A stretch of 64,000 bases of DNA from Tubulanus polymorphus (taxonomy: Eukaryota; Nemertea; Palaeonemertea; Tubulaniformes; Tubulanidae): assembly GCF_964204645.1 (NCBI RefSeq), contig NC_134030.1:1961855-2025854 (forward strand), in the 5' to 3' direction. The position numbers and the translations under genes were made by a program. The notes under the pieces were generated by a model. That model saw only the letters and a list, made by a program, of their open reading frames with translations. It did not search any database and was not told the DNA's origin. This document shows, piece after piece, positions 12,501 through 22,079 of this stretch (positions are counted from its first letter, which is position 1; every line of letters begins with the position of its first letter).

Positions 12501-13453
12501 CTATCGGTAAATTTACATTCATCATTACCACAACCAGTTCCACAATGAGAGCAGTCTCATTATCACAACCAGTTCCACAATGAGAGCAGTCTCATTATCA
12601 CAACCAGTTCCACAATGAGAGCAGTCTCATTATCACAACCAGTTCCACAATCGTGATATTTCAATAGAGCAGTCTCATTATCACAACCAGTTCCACAATC
12701 GTGATATTTCAATAGAGCAGTCTCGGTAGCTCTGTGAGATAAGGCGTCGTGGCGTTGCAAATGGTGCTAAAAATATTGATTCTAAATTTCAAACCTTTTT
12801 CACGGAGTCTTAACAGTAAAATTATCGTATTTTCACCGTTATCATGCACGGTACGAGATCAAAGTTAAAATCAAATAAACAATTGATGCGATCGGATTTC
12901 TATCAGATCAACGCGGAGTAGTCTCAGTAGCTCTGCGAGATAAGGCATGATGCTGTTGTATCCACTATCAGTGATGAGTGGGTTCGAATCCTGCTGGCTG
13001 CTTACAGTGTGCGGTCAACACTTCAAAGGTGGCCATCCCGTAGTGAGGTTAAATGAACAATCCAGTAGGGTTAGTCTTGGGAAGCCAAGATCCAAGCGAC
13101 GAAAAGCCAAAACAAACAAAACTAAACCAAAAATCATTCAAATCGTTTTTTGGATCGTTCTGGATCCTGTATTCCTCTTATTGTTATTTATAAATTGTTT
13201 GATGATGTTTCAGGTTATAAATTGGGTTTTAATTATCTGAAGGCGAGAAGATTTACTGATGCTATCGATATTTGCCATCATGTAAGTAAAGTAGAACAGT
13301 CTCCTGATGAAGGTTCGGAAATATTTTCGTCGTTTTCAGTCTTTTAAATCAAGAGTCTGTTTTGTTATTTTGTAGGTTTTGGCGAGTCACGCTAATTATC
13401 CGAAAATACGTAAAGATATCTTGGATAAAGCACGAGCAAGTCTTAGAGTTTAG
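583..13453 (+). CDS. TTC21B: TTC21B / IFT139, 3' 20 exons (5' end outside window)
   Basis: Tetratricopeptide-repeat protein of the IFT-A complex (IFT139/THM1), needed for retrograde transport in cilia. Exons: 583-775, 1066-1163, 1243-1350, 1672-1894, 2516-2794, 3215-3327, 3580-3818, 3894-3966, 5044-5207, 5574-5662, 6544-6670, 7109-7277, 8298-8490, 9291-9441, 9911-10072, 11009-11198, 11656-11880, 12386-12506, 13214-13281, 13376-13453. All introns are GT/AG and the 3,063 bp read without a stop, giving 1,020 residues to TAG at 13,451. I recognise it by near-identity to vertebrate TTC21B along its whole length, e.g. [60 protein letters not shown] and the C-terminal [15 protein letters not shown]. 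Roughly 300 N-terminal residues must lie upstream of base 1. TPR helices run throughout as an alpha-solenoid with no catalytic site. Exons are rich in CpG codons (GCG, TCG, ACG). Nearly every intron holds a different minisatellite. Confidence 0.97.
802..985. repeat. 60-bp tandem repeat in TTC21B intron
   Basis: Nearly three copies of a 60-bp unit containing CTCTCAAGTCAAAAGATC, GACTTGAGCGGAGTCTAC and TGTATCATCCAACTCAG; the last copy is degenerate. It lies in the intron between exons 583-775 and 1066-1163. Confidence 0.85.
1365..1480. repeat. short C/T-rich tandem repeat in TTC21B intron
   Basis: Three imperfect copies of a unit joining ATTCATTATACCTGTAG to CCTCTCCCCCTCTC, with one copy carrying an insertion. 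It lies in the intron after exon 1243-1350. Confidence 0.75.
1968..2110 (+). repeat. degenerate copies of the 105-bp repeat
   Basis: One and a half diverged units of the family at 1-479, recognisable from GTGAAGTGTGGACGATTAG and GTGCTGATAAAATGTC. They lie in the intron after exon 1672-1894. Confidence 0.75.
2324..2455. mobile_element. MITE with GGGCCCAGTTTCAC terminal inverted repeats
   Basis: A 132-bp element whose left end GGGCCCAGTTTCACAAAAAA is mirrored by the right end TTTTTCGTGAAACTGGGCCC. It has no coding capacity, so it is a non-autonomous DNA transposon. Degenerate ends of the same family appear near 3,100-3,160, 3,495-3,552, 52,080-52,110 and 63,646-63,760. The right-hand arm at 3,530-3,560 runs close to the TTC21B acceptor at 3,579. 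Confidence 0.8.
4330..5018. repeat. 70-bp tandem repeat, about 10 copies
   Basis: Head-to-tail 70-bp units, each with GAATTCTGGAATGACTGA, GGAGCCCTGTATTGTCAT and ATATCCTCGTTACAAAAGTC. One unit is shortened around 4,605. The array ends about 25 bp upstream of the TTC21B acceptor at 5,043, so copy-number change could move the branch-point region. Confidence 0.92.
5700..6020. repeat. ~89-bp tandem repeat in TTC21B intron
   Basis: About three and a half copies of a unit with TTGTATTTCTAATTCAATTT, AAGTCATCATTTGGATAAG and CACATTACTGAAGTCATC. A single related copy is found far away at about 48,972-49,030, so the monomer is also a dispersed sequence. Confidence 0.85.
7300..7880. repeat. ~173-bp tandem repeat in TTC21B intron
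   Basis: Three full copies plus decaying ones of a unit containing TTTCACAAACTCTTACTCGG, TACTGCAGTAAAGTTTTGAG and CCTCATGAAAAGACTGAG. The first copy starts inside the intron just after exon 7109-7277. Weakly related pieces continue to about 8,250. Confidence 0.85.
8035..8108 (+). other. tRNA-like sequence, probably a SINE head or tRNA relic
   Basis: Contains an A-box-like TTAGCTCAGCGGTAGAGC and a B-box-like GAGTTCAAATCTC at tRNA spacing, with TGG in the anticodon-loop position. The acceptor arms do not pair, and the anticodon and T stems pair only when shifted. I therefore read it as a degenerate tRNA or SINE head in a TTC21B intron, not a working tRNA gene. Confidence 0.5.
8523..8745 (+). 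mobile_element. tRNA-Ser-like SINE
   Basis: The head has AGTGGCCGAGTGG (A box, serine/leucine tRNA style) and GGGTTCAAACCCTGG (B box). A ~130-bp body follows, ending in an A-rich tail near 8,735. This order (tRNA head, body, A tail) is the SINE layout. It is inserted just after the donor of TTC21B exon 8298-8490. Confidence 0.7.
8930..9085. repeat. dispersed AAGACCAGTCT-type repeat
   Basis: Imperfect repeats of TTAAGACCAGTCT and TTCTATAGCCAATCTAACAA flanked by GGGGCTGGCTCCATAGTC and ACTATGTAACTGGCCCC, which are inverted relative to each other. It is probably a MITE. The family recurs at 20,585-20,960 and 49,615-49,735. Confidence 0.6.
10131..10925 (-). repeat. ~105-bp tandem repeat, inverted copy of the array at 1-479
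   Basis: About seven to eight units carrying TTCACATGTGTTCAG, GAGACATTTT and TTAGACATTTTATCAGCAC. These are the reverse complement of the 1-479 repeat. It fills most of the intron between TTC21B exons 9911-10072 and 11009-11198. Confidence 0.9.
12530..12725. repeat. 36/51-bp tandem repeat in TTC21B intron
   Basis: Units built from TTATCACAACCAGTTCCACA and GAGAGCAGTCTCA. Three copies are about 36 bp; two later copies are longer because they carry TCGTGATATTTCAATA. Confidence 0.85.
12918..13125 (+). mobile_element. tRNA-derived SINE, with a separate head fragment at 12,715-12,765
   Basis: Has an A-box-like GTAGCTCTGCGAGATAAGGC and a perfect B box GGTTCGAATCC, then a body ending in an A-rich AAACAAACAAAACT tract. 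A second head without a body (GTAGCTCTGTGAGATAAGGC) lies at 12,718. Both are in the intron before TTC21B exon 13214-13281. Confidence 0.65.
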
Positions 13454-13876
13454 AATCTCCGTTCGTCACTGTCTGAAATATATGGATCAAATCCGTCCGA
13501 AACATTCCTGCCTATACAAACATGGTTCTTCCAGTAAGGGCAATTTACGGAATTCCGACTTTTCAAAAAGAAAGTTAAGGAATTTGAATTTTTGGTATCT
13601 TGTCGTTCTTGCTGGTGACACAAGTGGCATAAGGGACCTTTTGATCAGAAACAGCCCTCACCGAGGATATCTTACAATTTTATCGGGGAATTTTTGTCAA
13701 AGGTTGGGGAAACGAAATTCCCTTATCTGTTAGAACCCTGTACAAACCGTTGCGTAGATTTTTCTGTAAAGGCAAAATTTTCTTAATGTTTACTGCTCTC
13801 CAAAATTGTATCACTCGAGATGTTGAAAATATGACTGTTAACAAATATTTAAAAATATCAGTTTCTGGTTAATTCA

Positions 13877-13882
13877 ATTAAA
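13877..13882 (+). terminator. candidate TTC21B polyadenylation signal (ATTAAA)
   Basis: ATTAAA lies 424 bp after the TTC21B stop. No canonical AATAAA occurs on this strand before the convergent METAP1D 3' end. Position and motif are the only evidence. Confidence 0.4.
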
Positions 13883-13939
13883 CCAGATATTTATTATTTA
13901 TTCTACATAAAATGAATTTTATAAATACATGTACTCAAC

Positions 13940-13945
13940 TTTATT
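13940..13945 (-). terminator. METAP1D polyadenylation signal (AATAAA on minus strand)
   Basis: TTTATT on the plus strand is AATAAA for METAP1D, 175 bp downstream of its stop. The two convergent genes therefore end within about 70 bp of each other. Confidence 0.6.
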
Positions 13946-13992
13946 GTACAAAATATACAGATGGAATCATTTGAAAAATGTCTTCAATATTT

Positions 13993-14118
13993 CACTGAGT
14001 TGGAGATCACTGAGTAGATCACTGAGTTGGAAGTCACTGAGTAGATCACTGAGTTGGAAGTCACTGAGTAGGAGATCACTGAGTTGGAGATCACTGAGTC
14101 GGAGGTCACGAGTTGTAG
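13993..14118. repeat. minisatellite in METAP1D 3' UTR
   Basis: Repeated GAGTTGGAAGTCACTGA and GAGTAGATCACT blocks, period about 15-27 bp and irregular. It begins right after the METAP1D stop codon at 14,120, so it would be transcribed in the 3' UTR. Confidence 0.8.
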
Positions 14119-14119
14119 G

Positions 14120-16874
14120 TCACTGAATCGGAGGATCGTTGATATTGTTGTCAGATGTTAATATCTCGACTGCAGTATCTGTTATTAATACAGTATGTTC
14201 AAACTGTGCCGATCGACTGTTATCCAATGAAACGGCCGTCCATCCGTCTGCTAGTATCTGATACTGTGGTGAACCTTCACTGAGAGCTGGTTCTATAATT
14301 ACACATCAATGTGGATTACATCAGTGATTACGAGCGAGTACAGGGATCATTGATAAAGCAAAATTCAGCCAATTTTCAACCCCTATGTACTGCGAACCTT
14401 GCCCAACTGGACATGGGCAACTCGGGACTTAAACAAAATCTTTTTCTGTATTTCCTTTATCACATGTTTCCAATTCTTAAAACTCGGACTTTGTTAAATT
14501 CAGACCAAATTTGGTGGTCAGTTGGTCTGAGTTAGGTAAGGTTTATTGTACGCTATTTCACACTTCACATACTTTTAGCCTTGCTCCTATGTATGAAGCA
14601 TAAGCATTACGAACATCAGGAGAAGTAGACATTCTTTGTCAGTCCCCTGATCGCGTACATACTTTACGAACGTCCCCTAAAGAGGATTCTGCCGGTACGG
14701 AAATATCTTACCGATTGTAAACGTCATTCCAGGCAACATGCGATTTGTTCGATCATTATCTGTGAGCGAAAGAGCACAAACTATTCATTTAACTGCGGCC
14801 TAAATCAGAGTTTGCAATCGAACATTTCAAATCTGTTCTTACCGACGTGGATAACATCAGGAGGACCGTGAAAATATTGTCCTATCCCGTGTCCGCACAG
14901 GTTCCCGATTACATTAAAACCATTTTCGGAAGCAATTTTACTGAAAAAATAGCATATTTTATCACAATTTTTCCCTGGTTTCATAACAAATTGGCAACTG
15001 GATCTAGTTTTACAATTGTGGGTCGAAATTTCTACTTCAAGATTTATGAAAAGATTTGACCCGATTTCGAATTTTGTACTTATTTTGAAATCAACAGAAA
15101 TATGTGCGGTGTCTCACCTGACAGATCGACCAATCACGTTGAAGTATTCACCCGGGTCACATGAATCAATAGCTGCCATTAAACATTTCTCTGTCGTTTC
15201 GATCAGTTTTCGACCGTTTTCATCAACACTACCGACTTCATACGTAGCAGACGTATCGCCGTGGTAACCATTATAATACACCTGAAAACTTTTATTGGAT
15301 ATTTCAAATCAGTTTGAAATTTTGAATATTTCCGAACACGAATGATTTAGAATTTACCGTAAGATCGATGTTTATAATATCCCCGTCTCGTAATGCCCGA
15401 CTGTCCGGTATCCCGTGACAACATACATTGTTGACGGACGTACAAACGGATTTCGGGAATCCGCGATATTTCAGCGGGGAGGGATACGCATTGTGACGGA
15501 TACATTCCGTGTGAACAATTTCATCGATTTCATCAGTGGTAACACCGGCCTGAGTGGAAGAGAAGACAGAGTATGAGCTGATATTACTAGAGGGGCATTA
15601 AAACTAGTAGTGAAGTTTCAGATCTTTTTTTTCAATGCACAAAACTAAGTCAGCACGATTCTTCTGAATCCAAAAACGTTTTAAATCAATGAAATAATAA
15701 AATGCATGCAACTGAATTCAGAATCTATAAAGAAACGATCAATTTAAATTTTGACTTAAAGTAGTAGGCCTAGACCTTATTTCCATGACATTGAGCACAA
15801 AAAGAAAGAACTTATCAGCAGGACTTAAGCGACTAATCAGACCTTATCTCCACAAGTTTAAGAATTTGTCGTACTCGCTACAAACATTTCTAAAAATGAA
15901 TTACCTGTATAAATTTAGCGGAATGATGAAGTACTTTTCGAGCTATCGCACACGCCTTTCTCATACAGCGAATCTGTTCCGCTGTTTTAATTTCTGGTTT
16001 CAACAATATTGGATAAGCTGCTGCTGCTGCTGCTGTGTTGTCAGTAGTTACAGCGTATGGGGGTAAGTTTATACGCCGCGGAACCGATAACGGCGAACTT
16101 ACATCAGCTGGAACAACTATACTCGTTTTCTGTTTCCTGTAGACATAAACAATATAACTTAGAATTACAATGAGTTATAGAGCATAAGTTTAATAATTGA
16201 AATCAAAACCAGTGGCTCATAGTCGAAGTTTAGGGGGTCAGGGGGGTTGAGTAGCTGAGATGCTCCAATTGATAATTATCGCTACTTTATTGTACGTAAT
16301 CATTACTATGTAGTTGTTGGGATATTGGAGCGTCTTAGTTTCTAAATACCCCAAACTTCAATATCCAGCCCCTGAGCCAAGGCTATGAGTTTGCTGGGAC
16401 CAAGAATAATGGGGTGCTTATAACAGATATTGGCTAGGCATAATGAAGAGAATGGTGTAGTTTTCATTAAATTTGAATTAAGTAAGTTAAGCAGCCTAGA
16501 TCTCGATCAGATCGAGGTCCGCCACAAAACAAATTGGCAATATTTCAGCGGTCATCCTGGAAGTAGCGTTGAGAACTGAATGGTGATCTCATTCATAACG
16601 GGCACTGACTTGAAATTCACCTGAATTTGAACATGTCGAACCATCCTGATTTGTGTCTGATTTGTTGAACCCATATCGATGTCGACAATGATTTCCTGCT
16701 GAACAGTGGCAGCGACAACGGAATCATGAGTTTCACCAAGGATCGACCTGTTACATAGATATATAGAGGATAGATACATTTATAACAGTCAAACACAGAA
16801 ACACCTGCGTTCAAAAACACAATACAAGCAACACACGCACCTGTGACAGCTGCCGGTTTCATGGGCGCTGACAT
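14120..16874 (-). CDS. METAP1D: METAP1D, mitochondrial methionine aminopeptidase 1D
   Basis: Metalloprotease that removes the initiator methionine from proteins made in mitochondria. Exons in order: 16874-16841, 16747-16621, 16136-15905, 15549-15358, 15281-15118, 14940-14843, 14759-14712, 14292-14120. They total 1,068 bp, 355 residues (human about 335). The start is chosen because it opens an Arg/Ser-rich, acid-poor leader containing [13 protein letters not shown], typical of a mitochondrial presequence. The M24 fold follows: [20 protein letters not shown], then the metal ligands D in DIINIDLT, D in HGDTS, H in CGHGIG, E in FTIEP and E in QFEHT. The substrate-binding His in CHGIPDSR is also present. 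All key residues are intact. A GCA run encodes five alanines (16,020-16,030) between leader and catalytic domain. The gene converges on TTC21B and diverges from CNPY. An inverted-repeat element sits in the intron at 16,208-16,392. Confidence 0.96.
16208..16392. mobile_element. inverted-repeat element (MITE-like) in METAP1D intron
   Basis: Left arm from GGCTCATAGTCGAAGTTTAG through GATGCTCCAAT is imperfectly mirrored by a right arm from ATTGGAGCGTCTTAG to the CTGAGCC at about 16,370. Short non-coding foldbacks of this type are usually non-autonomous DNA transposons. Confidence 0.55.
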
Positions 16875-17055
16875 CTTCTTTCATTCTCACCTCCTATACA
16901 GAAAATTCCGTTAATTTGTTTCGCAGTGGCTGTATTAAAACTAGATTGAATACAGCCACGCATAAACAATTTGAACCGATGTGGCAGAATTCTGTTGGTT
17001 GATACAGATTAGGGCTCGAATCAGATACCCAGGTATCATATATTCACTATTCATC
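16875..17055. promoter_or_regulatory. divergent METAP1D / CNPY promoter region
   Basis: Only 181 bp separate the two start codons on opposite strands, so both promoters must overlap here, unless 5' UTR introns hide more distant starts. Near the centre is an inverted repeat: GTGGCTGTATT (16,926-16,936) and AATACAGCCAC (16,949-16,959), 11 of 11 bases matched, 12-bp spacer. I see no clear TATA box. Confidence 0.7.
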
Positions 17056-19445
17056 ATGAAACTCAACGTGGTAATATATTTAAACTAATTAAACTTATCG
17101 GTTATAATCAAACTGTTCATTGTGTCGTATTTTATTCTCTGTCACTGGCTGTCCTTCTGTCGTGGCTGTCAAAAAGCTAATTAATCAAAAGATGAGTATG
17201 TTGAATTTTCAGGTCATCGATGCTGCAGCGATGTTTGTTTTTATGTTAGTTTTGTTGGTGACATTTTCATCCGCTGCGAAACTGAGTAAAGATGAAATAT
17301 GTGGAGGTAATTGAAAGTTCCTATCCCACCCTCCTTACCCGCCTCCCTACCCGCCTCCCTTCCCGCCTCTCTACTGCAGTTTTGCGTTCAAGATTTTGTT
17401 AATTTCATGTTGAATATTTTGCAGCATGTTTGGCTCTCGTCGATGAAGTGAATAATGAAATAAAACAAGTCGATCCAAAAAAGATGATAAAAGTTGGAAG
17501 TTTTCGAGTTGACGGTCAGGGAAACCAACCACACGTCAGACAGGTGCGTATGAATAAACTATAGTATAATATTGCGCTCTTGCCTCAGATTTATACGACG
17601 GAAAGCATGCTAGCCAAGCAGAGTCCTGGGTTTATGATAATCCAAGTCAATTTGCTATGAGTCACGAGTCTTTACTGTAAGCACTTTCATTATTCAGGTG
17701 TTTAAATATCTGTATAATTTATTCAGGTTCCGTACGCGACGTCTGAAGAGAAACTTCACGAAGTAGTCGAACAATTGTGCGGAAAATTACACAACTACAC
17801 GAAACATACACCAGAGGGCAGCAGTGAGTCTCTGTGTGTGAGATCAACATCGAGAGATTACACTTCATACAGAACTCTAGGAATTACAACCGATAGAGAT
17901 CTAGGTTTACGATTAAAAAGAGCAGTAAGTTTCTAAAACCTCTTCTCAACTCTCTCTCCTGATTTTTGATATTTTGAAATAGAAGCTACAAGTTTCTCAA
18001 ATTTCCCTCATGATTTTGATATTTCAATATAAGTTTCTCAAACCTCTCTTGATTTTTTGATATATTTTGAAATAACAATCTCTAAAATATCTCAAATCTC
18101 TATTGATATTTCGAAATAACAAGTTATATGTTTCTCAAATCTCAGTAGATTTGTTGATATATTTTGAAATAACAATCTCTCTAGAATATCTCAAATCTCT
18201 ATCGATATTTCGAAATAACAAGTTATAGGTTTCTCAAATCTCTCTTGATTTGTTGATATATTTTGAAATAACAATCTCTCTAGAATATCTCAAATCTCTA
18301 TCAATATTTCGAAATAACAAGTTATAAGTTTCTCAAATCTCTCTTGATTTGTTGATATATTTTGAAATAACAATCTCTCTAGAATATCTCAAATCTCTAT
18401 TGATATTTCGAAATAACAAGTTATGTTTCTCAAATCTCTCTTGATTTGTTGATATATTTTGACATAATCTCTCTAGAATATCTCAAAATCTCTATTGATA
18501 TTTCGAAATAACGAGTTATAAGTTTCTCAAATCTCTTCGCAAATTGATATAAGATCAAGATTGATGAATTGATCCAAATGTTTGTGATTTATTTCTAGTG
18601 TCAGGACATCGTCGATGATCACGAAGAAGAAATAATTACGATGTTCAATAAAAATGAAGAAGATATTGATTTAAAACTATGCAAAGATTTAGCTGGTACG
18701 TGTACGACCTCTTAGGACTCGACATTGGCTCACTACAATACAGGCAGAGATTGCAAAACCTGTTTATTTGACACTCATCAGCCAGAAATCATAGGATTTT
18801 TTCGAAAATACGAACACCGAAGTCGCTGTTGATTTGTTGATATATTTTGAAATAACAATCTCTCTAGGATATCTCAAATCTCTATTGATATTTTGAAATA
18901 ACAAGTTATAAGTTTCTCAAATCCAGACAGAGATTAAAACCTGTTTATTTGACACTCATCAGCCAGAAATCATAACATTTCTTCAAAAATACCAAACACC
19001 GAAGTCGCGATCAGCTAATGGCCCTTGATGTGACTGCTTTATCCGAGAAAAGCTTTACTTTCCTTCTAGGACCTACCATCGAATTTTCTTAGCGTTCTTG
19101 ATTCCTGATAATGAAAAATGATGATTATAAAAATCACTGATCTGCGTTTGTCTTATTTCAGGTGTTTGTTCAACGGAAACAGTTCAACAGAAACGTGAAT
19201 TCCTCTCGAAAGAACCGCAGATGGTCGAACAAGCGAAACTAGAAGAAGAAAAAGAGAGAGTGAAAGAGGAAGCGGAGAGAAAAATACGAGAGGCTGAGGA
19301 AGAGAAGAAGAAGGCGGAAGAAGAGGCAGCGAAAAAAGAAGCCAAGAAGGAAAATGATGATGATGAGAAACAAAGTGAAAATGAAGATGATAAATCTACT
19401 GATGATGATAATAATGAAACTGATGCTAATAAGGATGAATTATGA
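17056..19445 (+). CDS. CNPY2: Canopy FGF-signalling regulator, CNPY2-type, with charged tail and KDEL
   Basis: ER-luminal saposin-fold protein of the canopy family; vertebrate CNPY2 is ER-resident and linked to receptor maturation and the unfolded-protein response. Exons: 17056-17070, 17213-17306, 17425-17543, 17727-17924, 18599-18695, 19162-19445. They total 807 bp, 268 residues. The 15-bp first exon is supported because the same exon and splice site recur in the paralogue at 46,164. A hydrophobic signal (MFVFMLVLLVTFSSA) is followed by KLSKDEICGAC, VDPKKMIKVGSFRV and VPYATSEEKL. The six canopy cysteines are present (CGAC, LCGKL, CQDIV, LCKDLAGVC), with one extra in SLCVRS. Human CNPY2 is about 182 residues. 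This protein adds an ~80-residue Glu/Lys coiled-coil, then Asp/Asn-rich tail ending in KDEL, which should retain it in the ER. Core sequence favours CNPY2 over CNPY3/4, although the latter also have charged tails. Confidence 0.93.
17930..18540. repeat. ~98-bp tandem repeat in CNPY intron 4
   Basis: About six copies of a unit with TTTCTCAAATCTCTCTTGAT, TTGATATATTTTGAAATAAC and ATATCTCAAATCTCTATTG. One stray copy lies in the next intron at 18,826-18,925, next to a ~65-bp sequence that is itself duplicated (18,745-18,800 and 18,926-18,990). Confidence 0.9.
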
Positions 19446-19870
19446 TGATTTTGATAAAAGCTTTAATTTTTAGACCATATCTGAATCGACTATGTGTAAC
19501 TGTGACCAACTGTGTGAGAAACAATCTGTTATATTTATTCCATAATGAAGTACTTAATCTTCCCATTTACCAACGAGTTTATATTAAGTATAGAAATGGA
19601 TTCAATTTAAGTTGAATTTTCTGCGAAATTCTTCATTTTGTGCTGTTAAAAACTATCGGTGTATTTTTACTATTCCATCCTGTGCCTTTATCTCTTAGCG
19701 ACGAGTTAGATTTATTTGGGTTTTTTTAGAACCAAGTATTTTTGGTTGATCATTCCAAGTTGTAGCGACGATCAATTTATCGAATGTTTCTTCTTTTGGT
19801 GTTCTTTTTTTTTGAATGTATAAATTGCTGTTGCTGCGTATGATATGAATACATGATGAATTTTCGAACG

Positions 19871-19876
19871 AATAAA
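19871..19876 (+). terminator. CNPY polyadenylation signal AATAAA
   Basis: Canonical AATAAA 426 bp after the CNPY stop. The corresponding position in the paralogue's 3' flank (47,965) reads AATAAT. Confidence 0.7.
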
Positions 19877-20126
19877 TATTATTTATAGGAATTCAGTTTT
19901 TGGTCTCGATTTGTTTAGTAGAGTTGCAAGAATCGGTGGGTCTTAAGGAGGCATTCAGATCATGTTCAATCAGTATCAATTGACTGGGTTCGAACCTGGG
20001 TCACTATATCTAAGAGCGCTCCCTCATTCTGTAGCTCCCTAGATCCAGTGGTGCGCTCCCTCATTCTGTAGCTCTCTAGATCCAGTGGTCCCCTGTCATT
20101 CTGTACAAGCTCTCTAGATCCAGTGC

Positions 20127-20338
20127 CAGGGGCGGATTTAGGCCGTGTCGCCCGACACGGTCAGAATTTTAGAGTGCCTCTTTATTTTTCTCTGTATCAA
20201 AATTTGTTCTCTCAGAGATGCTCAGAAAGCTCTAAAATGATAGTAAAATTTCCAAAATTTTGCTGATATGCCTTTCTGCCCTAATCTAAGAATATATGCC
20301 CTTTTTATTGGTCACAACATGCCCCTGGATCCGCCCCC
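20127..20338. mobile_element. hAT-like MITE with GGGGCGGAT ends
   Basis: Left end CAGGGGCGGATTTAGG is mirrored by CCTGGATCCGCCCC at the right end, a terminus typical of hAT-type elements. A perfect 8-bp hairpin (CCGTGTCG/CGACACGG) lies at 20,143-20,160. It is non-coding. Just upstream, 19,995-20,125 has three imperfect copies of CTAGATCCAGTG plus CTCATTCTGTAGCTC. A SINE B-box fragment (GGTTCGAACCTGG) lies at 19,986. Confidence 0.65.
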
Positions 20339-20397
20339 CCGAGTGCTTCCCTCATTCAGCAGGCCTGATCCAGACATCCACCATTTTAGTGTTGGAC

Positions 20398-21030
20398 GAT
20401 ACATTTATTTCCACTAAGAAATGTCTCAGGTGAAGTTCTGTATACAGGTGAAGTTGGCGATTAAGAATGTGTTAGGGGTACGAGTTCCGTCCGAGCTAAA
20501 GGGTGGCAGGGTCCAGGCTGCACATTGATAGTGCTCATTGAGAATGACTGGATCTAGAACACACGCATCTGTAAAAACAAGGGGCAGTTGCACAGCTTAG
20601 ACTTAAGACCAGTGTAAGCTCATTTTGGTTCTTTAACCGATCTAACAACAAGACCAGAGTAAACTCATTTTAATAACCAATAACCAATCCAACAAATTAA
20701 GACCAGTCGCAGCTCATTTTGGTTCTATAGCCACTCTAACAACTTCAGAAAAGTCCTAGTCACCAGTCGTAACTGGTTCCCTACAACGTGGAACGAAGGC
20801 TAGGTACTAGCCTAGAGAAGTCTTAGCTAATTTTGGTTTTTTACCAACTCAATAATTTTGGTTCTATCAACTTAATACCAGTCTAAGACCAACTTGGTTC
20901 TATAGCCTATCTAACAACCAAAGAGCAGTCTTAAGGCCACTTAAGTCACAACCTGTGCAACCTGGCCCAGGATCCAGCTTGAGAGGGGATCGTTGGATCC
21001 AAGCCTAGAGCGGAGGCAGAGTCCAGGCTG
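20398..21030. repeat. intergenic repeats: AAGACCAGT family and 105-bp relic
   Basis: No gene seen. 20,398-20,470 has a decayed copy of the 105-bp TTC21B intron repeat (ATGTCTCAGGTGAAG). 20,585-20,960 carries four or five imperfect units of TTTGGTTCTATAGCC, CTAACAA and AAGACCAGTC, the family also seen at 8,930 and 49,615. Confidence 0.6.
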
Positions 21031-21146
21031 CAGGATCCAGTTCCATAGTTGTGAGTTAGATTTAACTTGAGTCAAAGTTAGTTCATTTTCAATGTTTTAA
21101 CTCGACAGTCAAATCTTAACTCGCGACTGTGGAACCGGGCCCTGAT
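21030..21146. mobile_element. MITE with CAGTTCCACAGTTGTGAGTT-type ends
   Basis: Left end CCAGTTCCATAGTTGTGAG is mirrored by CTCGCGACTGTGGAACCGG. The middle reads GTTAGTTCATTTTCAATG. A second member is at 61,298-61,405. The ends are also the monomer of the minisatellite in AGMO intron 6. Confidence 0.7.
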
Positions 21147-21199
21147 TGCTACTGCATTCATCTAATCAGTGTATACTTGGTCATTAGCATTCTTAAATC

Positions 21200-21850
21200 T
21201 ACAACAACTAACAGGTGAAAACTATAAAAGCATAGATTTTATTGAAAAAGATGCAATCAGCAAAACCAGTATTCGACTAAAAACTGGTTTAAAGAAAACT
21301 AAACAAAAACTCAAAATTCACAATTTGATTGGCATATATTATTTAATTAACTGTTTGATCAAACTCAACACAGCAAAATACAATATTTTTTCGATACAAA
21401 GATTTTCAATTAACTTTAAGTGTTACACCACACAAAAAAGTATCGATACTAGACTCCGCCCAAACATCCGACCCTCTTAGTTAAAACTACAGACTAAAGA
21501 TATTTTTCGATACATAGATATTTTTTTTCAATACAAATATATTTTTTTCGATACAAAGATATTTTTTTCAACTAACTTTAAGTGTTTCATCATATAAAAC
21601 AGTATTTGATACTAGACTCCGCCCAAACATCCGACCCTCTTAGTAAAAACTAAAGATAACAGACTAAGATAATTTTTGCAATACAAAGATATCTTTTTTT
21701 CGATACTTAGATAATGTTCTAACTAACTTTAAGTGTTACATCATATAAAACAGTATTTGATACTAGACTCCGCCCAAACATCCGACCCTCTTAACAAAAA
21801 CTACAATTACAACTAAGATATTTTCAACTAACTTTAATTAATTAATTACA
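21200..21850. repeat. ~150-165 bp tandem repeat
   Basis: GACTCCGCCCAAACATCCG occurs at 21,452, 21,615 and 21,766, each followed by ACCCTCTTA and preceded by A/T-rich GATACAAAGATATTTTT blocks. The upstream 100-residue open frame is part of this repeat and resembles no protein I know. Confidence 0.8.
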
Positions 21851-22079
21851 AATTGTTTTGATACTGTGATATATTATTCTGTACTATGATTCACATTAAA
21901 TACTACTTAAAAATAGTGTAGCTACAATGTCTTTGATTCAGGAAATACCACAAATCTGATCAGAGAAATTCAAGATCAAGAAATGACCTTCTTATCTTTA
22001 TCAACAATGACTCTCAATTATAAATTAAGTCATCAATCAAACATTCTATGATACCAATCATTTATTTTTGAAGTTGATG

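Noticed and set aside
16552-16779. 75-residue minus-strand frame over METAP1D exon 2
   Set aside because: Wrong frame. The frame encoding the presequence and joining in phase to exon 3 is the one used in the METAP1D model.
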